Origin: CATOSD01 sp034422735
GTDB lineage: Bacteria > Chloroflexota > Dehalococcoidia > Lucifugimonadales > CATOSD01
Assembly (NCBI GenBank): GCA_034422735.1
Contig: DAOUJL010000039.1
Location: 62,001 to 126,000 of the forward strand
Length of the DNA: 64,000 bases
Direction of reading: 5' to 3'
The notes under the pieces were generated by a model. It was not told the DNA's origin, ran no database searches, and was given only the letters and a program-made list of their open reading frames with translations. Within the stretch, counting starts at the first letter, position 1. Every line of letters begins with the position of its first letter. Below are positions 61,662 through 64,000 of this stretch, piece by piece. The position numbers and the translations under genes were made by a program.

Positions 61662-62864
61662 ACGCACTTGGCCGCCAAGCAAACCATCGAGGACATCCGC
61701 GTAGACAACCACACCGCCCTGGTGCGCGTCGACTACAACGTGCCCTTCCGCCCCGGCACGACCGACATCTCCGACGACAGCCGCATCGCAGCCTCGCTGC
61801 CCACGCTCCGGTACCTGCTTGAGCGCGGATGCCGGCTGATAGTCTGCTCGCACCTCGGCCGCCCGCGCGGTCGCGTCGTGGAAGACCTCCGCATGGCCCC
61901 CGTGTCGGCGCGGCTGGCCGAGCTGCTCGGCGCGCCCGTCCGCCAGCTTGCGGACTGCGTAGGCCCCGATGTGATGGACGCCGTGGACGCCATGCGGCCC
62001 GGCGAGGTCGTCATGCTCGAAAACCTGCGTTTCCACGCGGGCGAAGAGGCCAACGACGTCGAGTTCGCCACCGGCCTCGCCATGCCCGCGGACCTCTACG
62101 TCAACGACGCGTTCGGCGCCGCGCACCGCGCCCACGCCTCCACCGAGGGCGTGGCCCGCCTGCTGCCCGCCGCGGCCGGCTTCCTCATGGCCAAGGAGCT
62201 TGCCATGCTCGGCCAGGCGCTGGACGAGCCGCGCCGCCCGTTCGCGGCCATCATGGGCGGCGCCAAGGTCTCGGACAAGATAGCCGTGCTCGAGAGCCTG
62301 GCGGCCAAGGTCGACAAGCTCATCATCGGCGGCGGCATGGCCGCGACTTTCTTCAAGGCGCAGGGCCTGCCCGTGGGCGACTCGCTCGTGGAGGACGAGT
62401 GGGTCCCGTTCGCCCGCGATTTTCTCGACAAGGCCCGCGAGACCGGCCTGCAGGTGCTGCTGCCCGTGGACGTCGTGGTCGCCGACGAGTTCGCCGAGCA
62501 CGCCGAGAGCCGCGACGTAGGCGCGGGCGAGATTCCCGCCGGATGGCGCGTCATGGACGTCGGCCCGGCCAGCGCCGACGCCTTCGCGCGCGCCGTCGAC
62601 GGCTGCGGCACCGTGCTCTGGAACGGCCCCATGGGCGTGTTCGAATGGAAAGACTTCTCGCGCGGCACCGTGCGTCTCGCCGAGGCGCTGGCCGCGCTGG
62701 CCGACGCCACCACCGTCGTAGGCGGCGGCTCCACCGCGGAGGCCGTACAGTCGCTGGGCTACGCCGACCGCATGACCCACGTATCCACCGGCGGCGGCGC
62801 GTCCCTCGAGTTCCTGGAGGGCAGGGAACTGCCCGGCGTAGCCGCCCTCCCGGACAAAACGTAG
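61653..62864 (+). CDS. pgk: Phosphoglycerate kinase
   Basis: 403 residues. ALVRVDYNVPF, SHLGRPRG, LRFHAGEEANDVEFATGLA, AIMGGAKVSDKIAVLESLAAKVD and the C-terminal VGGGSTAEAVQSLG, TGGGASLEFLEGRELPGVAAL are the PGK blocks. ATG 61653 comes from the repeat; TTG 61668 would give the usual AAKQTIEDI opening and is a good alternative. It interconverts 1,3-bisphosphoglycerate and 3-phosphoglycerate with ATP. Confidence 0.96.
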   Translation: MGVTHLAAKQTIEDIRVDNHTALVRVDYNVPFRPGTTDISDDSRIAASLPTLRYLLERGCRLIVCSHLGRPRGRVVEDLRMAPVSARLAELLGAPVRQLADCVGPDVMDAVDAMRPGEVVMLENLRFHAGEEANDVEFATGLAMPADLYVNDAFGAAHRAHASTEGVARLLPAAAGFLMAKELAMLGQALDEPRRPFAAIMGGAKVSDKIAVLESLAAKVDKLIIGGGMAATFFKAQGLPVGDSLVEDEWVPFARDFLDKARETGLQVLLPVDVVVADEFAEHAESRDVGAGEIPAGWRVMDVGPASADAFARAVDGCGTVLWNGPMGVFEWKDFSRGTVRLAEALAALADATTVVGGGSTAEAVQSLGYADRMTHVSTGGGASLEFLEGRELPGVAALPDKT

Positions 62865-62865
62865 C

Positions 62866-62914
62866 CTCCATAAGTCCCCTCTCCCTTGATGGGAGAGGGC
62901 TAGGGTGAGGGTGA
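62866..62914. repeat. Type B repeat, adjacent to a type A copy
   Basis: ctccataagtcccctctccc then ttgatgggagagggctaggg and tgagggtgaa. It starts with the same CTCCATAAGTCCC as the type A copy 60 bases on. Confidence 0.85.
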
Positions 62915-62922
62915 ACCCCCGC

Positions 62923-62972
62923 ACTCCATAAGTCCCTTCCCCCTCGCAGGGGGAAGGTTAGGATGGGGGTGA
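62923..62972. repeat. Type A repeat, adjacent to a type B copy
   Basis: ctccataagtcccttccccc then tcgcagggggaaggttagga and tgggggtgaa. It ends 14 bases before the phosphoglycerate mutase start. Confidence 0.85.
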
Positions 62973-62985
62973 AAGAGAGACAACC

Positions 62986-64000
62986 TTGATAGACCTTCCC
63001 TTCCTGGACGAAATCGCCCGCCCCACGCCGTCCCGCATCATCATGCTCGTCGTCGACGGCCTCGGCGGCGCGCCCCACCCCGATACGCGCAAGACGGAGC
63101 TTGAGACCGCGCGCCTGCCCAACCTGGACGCCCTGGCGGCCCAGAGCGCGACAGGCCTCACCACGCCGGTGCTTCCGGGCATCACCCCCGGCAGCGGACC
63201 CGGCCACATGGCCCTGTTCGGCTACGACCCCGTCAAGTACCTGATGGGTCGCGGCGTCCTGGAGGCGCTCGGCTCCGGCATCGAGATGGCCGCGGGCGAC
63301 GTCGCCGCGCGCGGCAACTTCTGCACTGTCGACGCCAGCGGCGTGATAACCGACCGCCGCGCCGGACGCATCCCCACCGCGGAGAGCGCGCCGCTGGTCA
63401 AGCTGCTCGACGGCATCGAGGCGCCCGGCGTGGACGTGTCCGTGTACCCCGTGCAGGACTACCGCTTCGTCCTGCTGCTGCGCGGCGACGGCCTCAGCGA
63501 CGCCATCACCGGCACCGACCCGCAGGTGGAGGGCGCCGCCCCGCTCGAATCGCAGCCGCTCAGCGACGACGCCCGCAAGACCGCCGACGCGGTGAACCGC
63601 TTCTCCCGGTCCGCGCGCGCCGTCCTGGCCGGACGCGAGCGCGCCAACATGGTGGTGATGCGCGGCTTCTCCGGCGTGCCCGACCTGCCGGACTTCGGTG
63701 CTTGTTACCGGCTCAACCCGGCCGCCATCGCCGCCTATCCCATGTACCGCGGCCTGGCGCAGCTCGTGGGCATGAGAATCGTCCCCACGGGCGGCGACTT
63801 CGATGCCGAGCTGGAAACGCTGGAGGCCGTCTCCGCCGACCACGACTTCATCTTCCTGCACTACAAGCCCGCCGACGCCGCGGGCGAAGACGGCGACTTC
63901 GACGCCAAGGTGCGCGCGCTGGAGGCGCTGGACGCCCGCATCCCCCGCCTGCTGGCCACCAACCCCGACGTGCTCGTCGTGGCGGGCGACCACTCCACGC
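62986..64000 (+). CDS. apgM: Cofactor-independent phosphoglycerate mutase, ApgM type (partial, 3' end off the window)
   Basis: About 338 codons visible from TTG 62986 to the edge with no stop. IIMLVVDGLGGAPHP gives metal Asp24. PGITPGSGPGHMALFGYDP puts the catalytic Ser at about 70, followed by DVAARGNFCTVD. VPTGGDF-type and FIFLHYKPADAAGEDGDFDAKV segments and the terminal VVAGDHST are alkaline phosphatase superfamily features of the archaeal-type mutase. It turns 3-phosphoglycerate into 2-phosphoglycerate, following pgk in pathway order. Confidence 0.9.
   Translation, partial: MIDLPFLDEIARPTPSRIIMLVVDGLGGAPHPDTRKTELETARLPNLDALAAQSATGLTTPVLPGITPGSGPGHMALFGYDPVKYLMGRGVLEALGSGIEMAAGDVAARGNFCTVDASGVITDRRAGRIPTAESAPLVKLLDGIEAPGVDVSVYPVQDYRFVLLLRGDGLSDAITGTDPQVEGAAPLESQPLSDDARKTADAVNRFSRSARAVLAGRERANMVVMRGFSGVPDLPDFGACYRLNPAAIAAYPMYRGLAQLVGMRIVPTGGDFDAELETLEAVSADHDFIFLHYKPADAAGEDGDFDAKVRALEALDARIPRLLATNPDVLVVAGDHST

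Overview
The window is a GC-rich bacterial chromosome segment with tightly packed genes and frequent GTG and TTG starts. Informational genes are consensus bacterial. My best guess at origin is a Chloroflexota lineage close to Dehalococcoidia/SAR202. This rests on the mix of several CaiB/BaiF CoA-transferases, a thiolase-like plus DUF35 pair, DUF3105 proteins, a zinc-type S14 and a UGSC selenoprotein; it is inference, and no marker was searched.

Layout. (1) 1-11159, minus strand: a long ribosomal operon in the order rpsL-rpsG-fusA-rpsJ-rplC-rplD-rplW-rplB-rpsS-rplV-rpsC-rplP-rpmC-rpsQ-rplN-rplX-rplE-rpsN-rpsH-rplF-rplR (rplR runs off the edge). A perfect sigma-70-type promoter drives it, and there is no tuf between fusA and rpsJ. 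(2) 11160-17380: an accessory stretch with three overlapping unrecognised genes (toxin-antitoxin-like), an acidic lipoprotein, an internally deleted methyltransferase pseudogene flanked by two copies of a double-hairpin repeat, an MFS transporter and a HicB-like gene with a decayed partner. (3) 17382-20613: tRNA-Leu and tRNA-Cys, a glyoxalase-fold protein, an aldo/keto reductase, an FmdB zinc ribbon, a selenoprotein gene with an in-frame TGA in the UGSC motif, and an orphan CoA-transferase beta subunit. (4) 20743-36476: Fic protein, M20 peptidase homologue, tRNA-His, MBL hydrolase, tRNA-Arg, three CaiB/BaiF proteins, RidA-like protein, aminotransferase, P-loop protein, SRAP/YedK, a Phd-VapC module, an Arg/Gly-rich GIY-YIG protein, Uma2 and an SDR. 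(5) 36554-44662: MFS, rhomboid, phosphoesterase, a membrane-anchored unknown, thiolase-like/DUF35 pair, serine hydrolase and DegV. (6) 44652-51678: glycosyltransferase divergent from a histidine operon hisZ-hisG-(PLC-like)-hisD-hisC-hisB. (7) 51741-59844, minus strand: purine cluster guaA-(TfoX-like)-(MazG-like)-purD-purE-purB-purC-DUF3105-DUF3105-purS. (8) 59896-64000: tsaC, an isoprenyl synthase homologue, pgk and the start of an ApgM-type phosphoglycerate mutase.

The segment supplies translation machinery, histidine and purine biosynthesis and lower glycolysis. Accessory CoA-transferase and hydrolase genes suggest organic-acid or acyl-CoA catabolism. About 18 copies of a short imperfect-palindrome repeat (types A and B) lie between genes, including inside the ribosomal operon. 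Several sit directly upstream of start codons.

The strongest single observation is the UGSC selenoprotein at 19353-19919, which a standard ORF call would split in two. The most novel-looking gene set is the three-gene module at 11426-13000.
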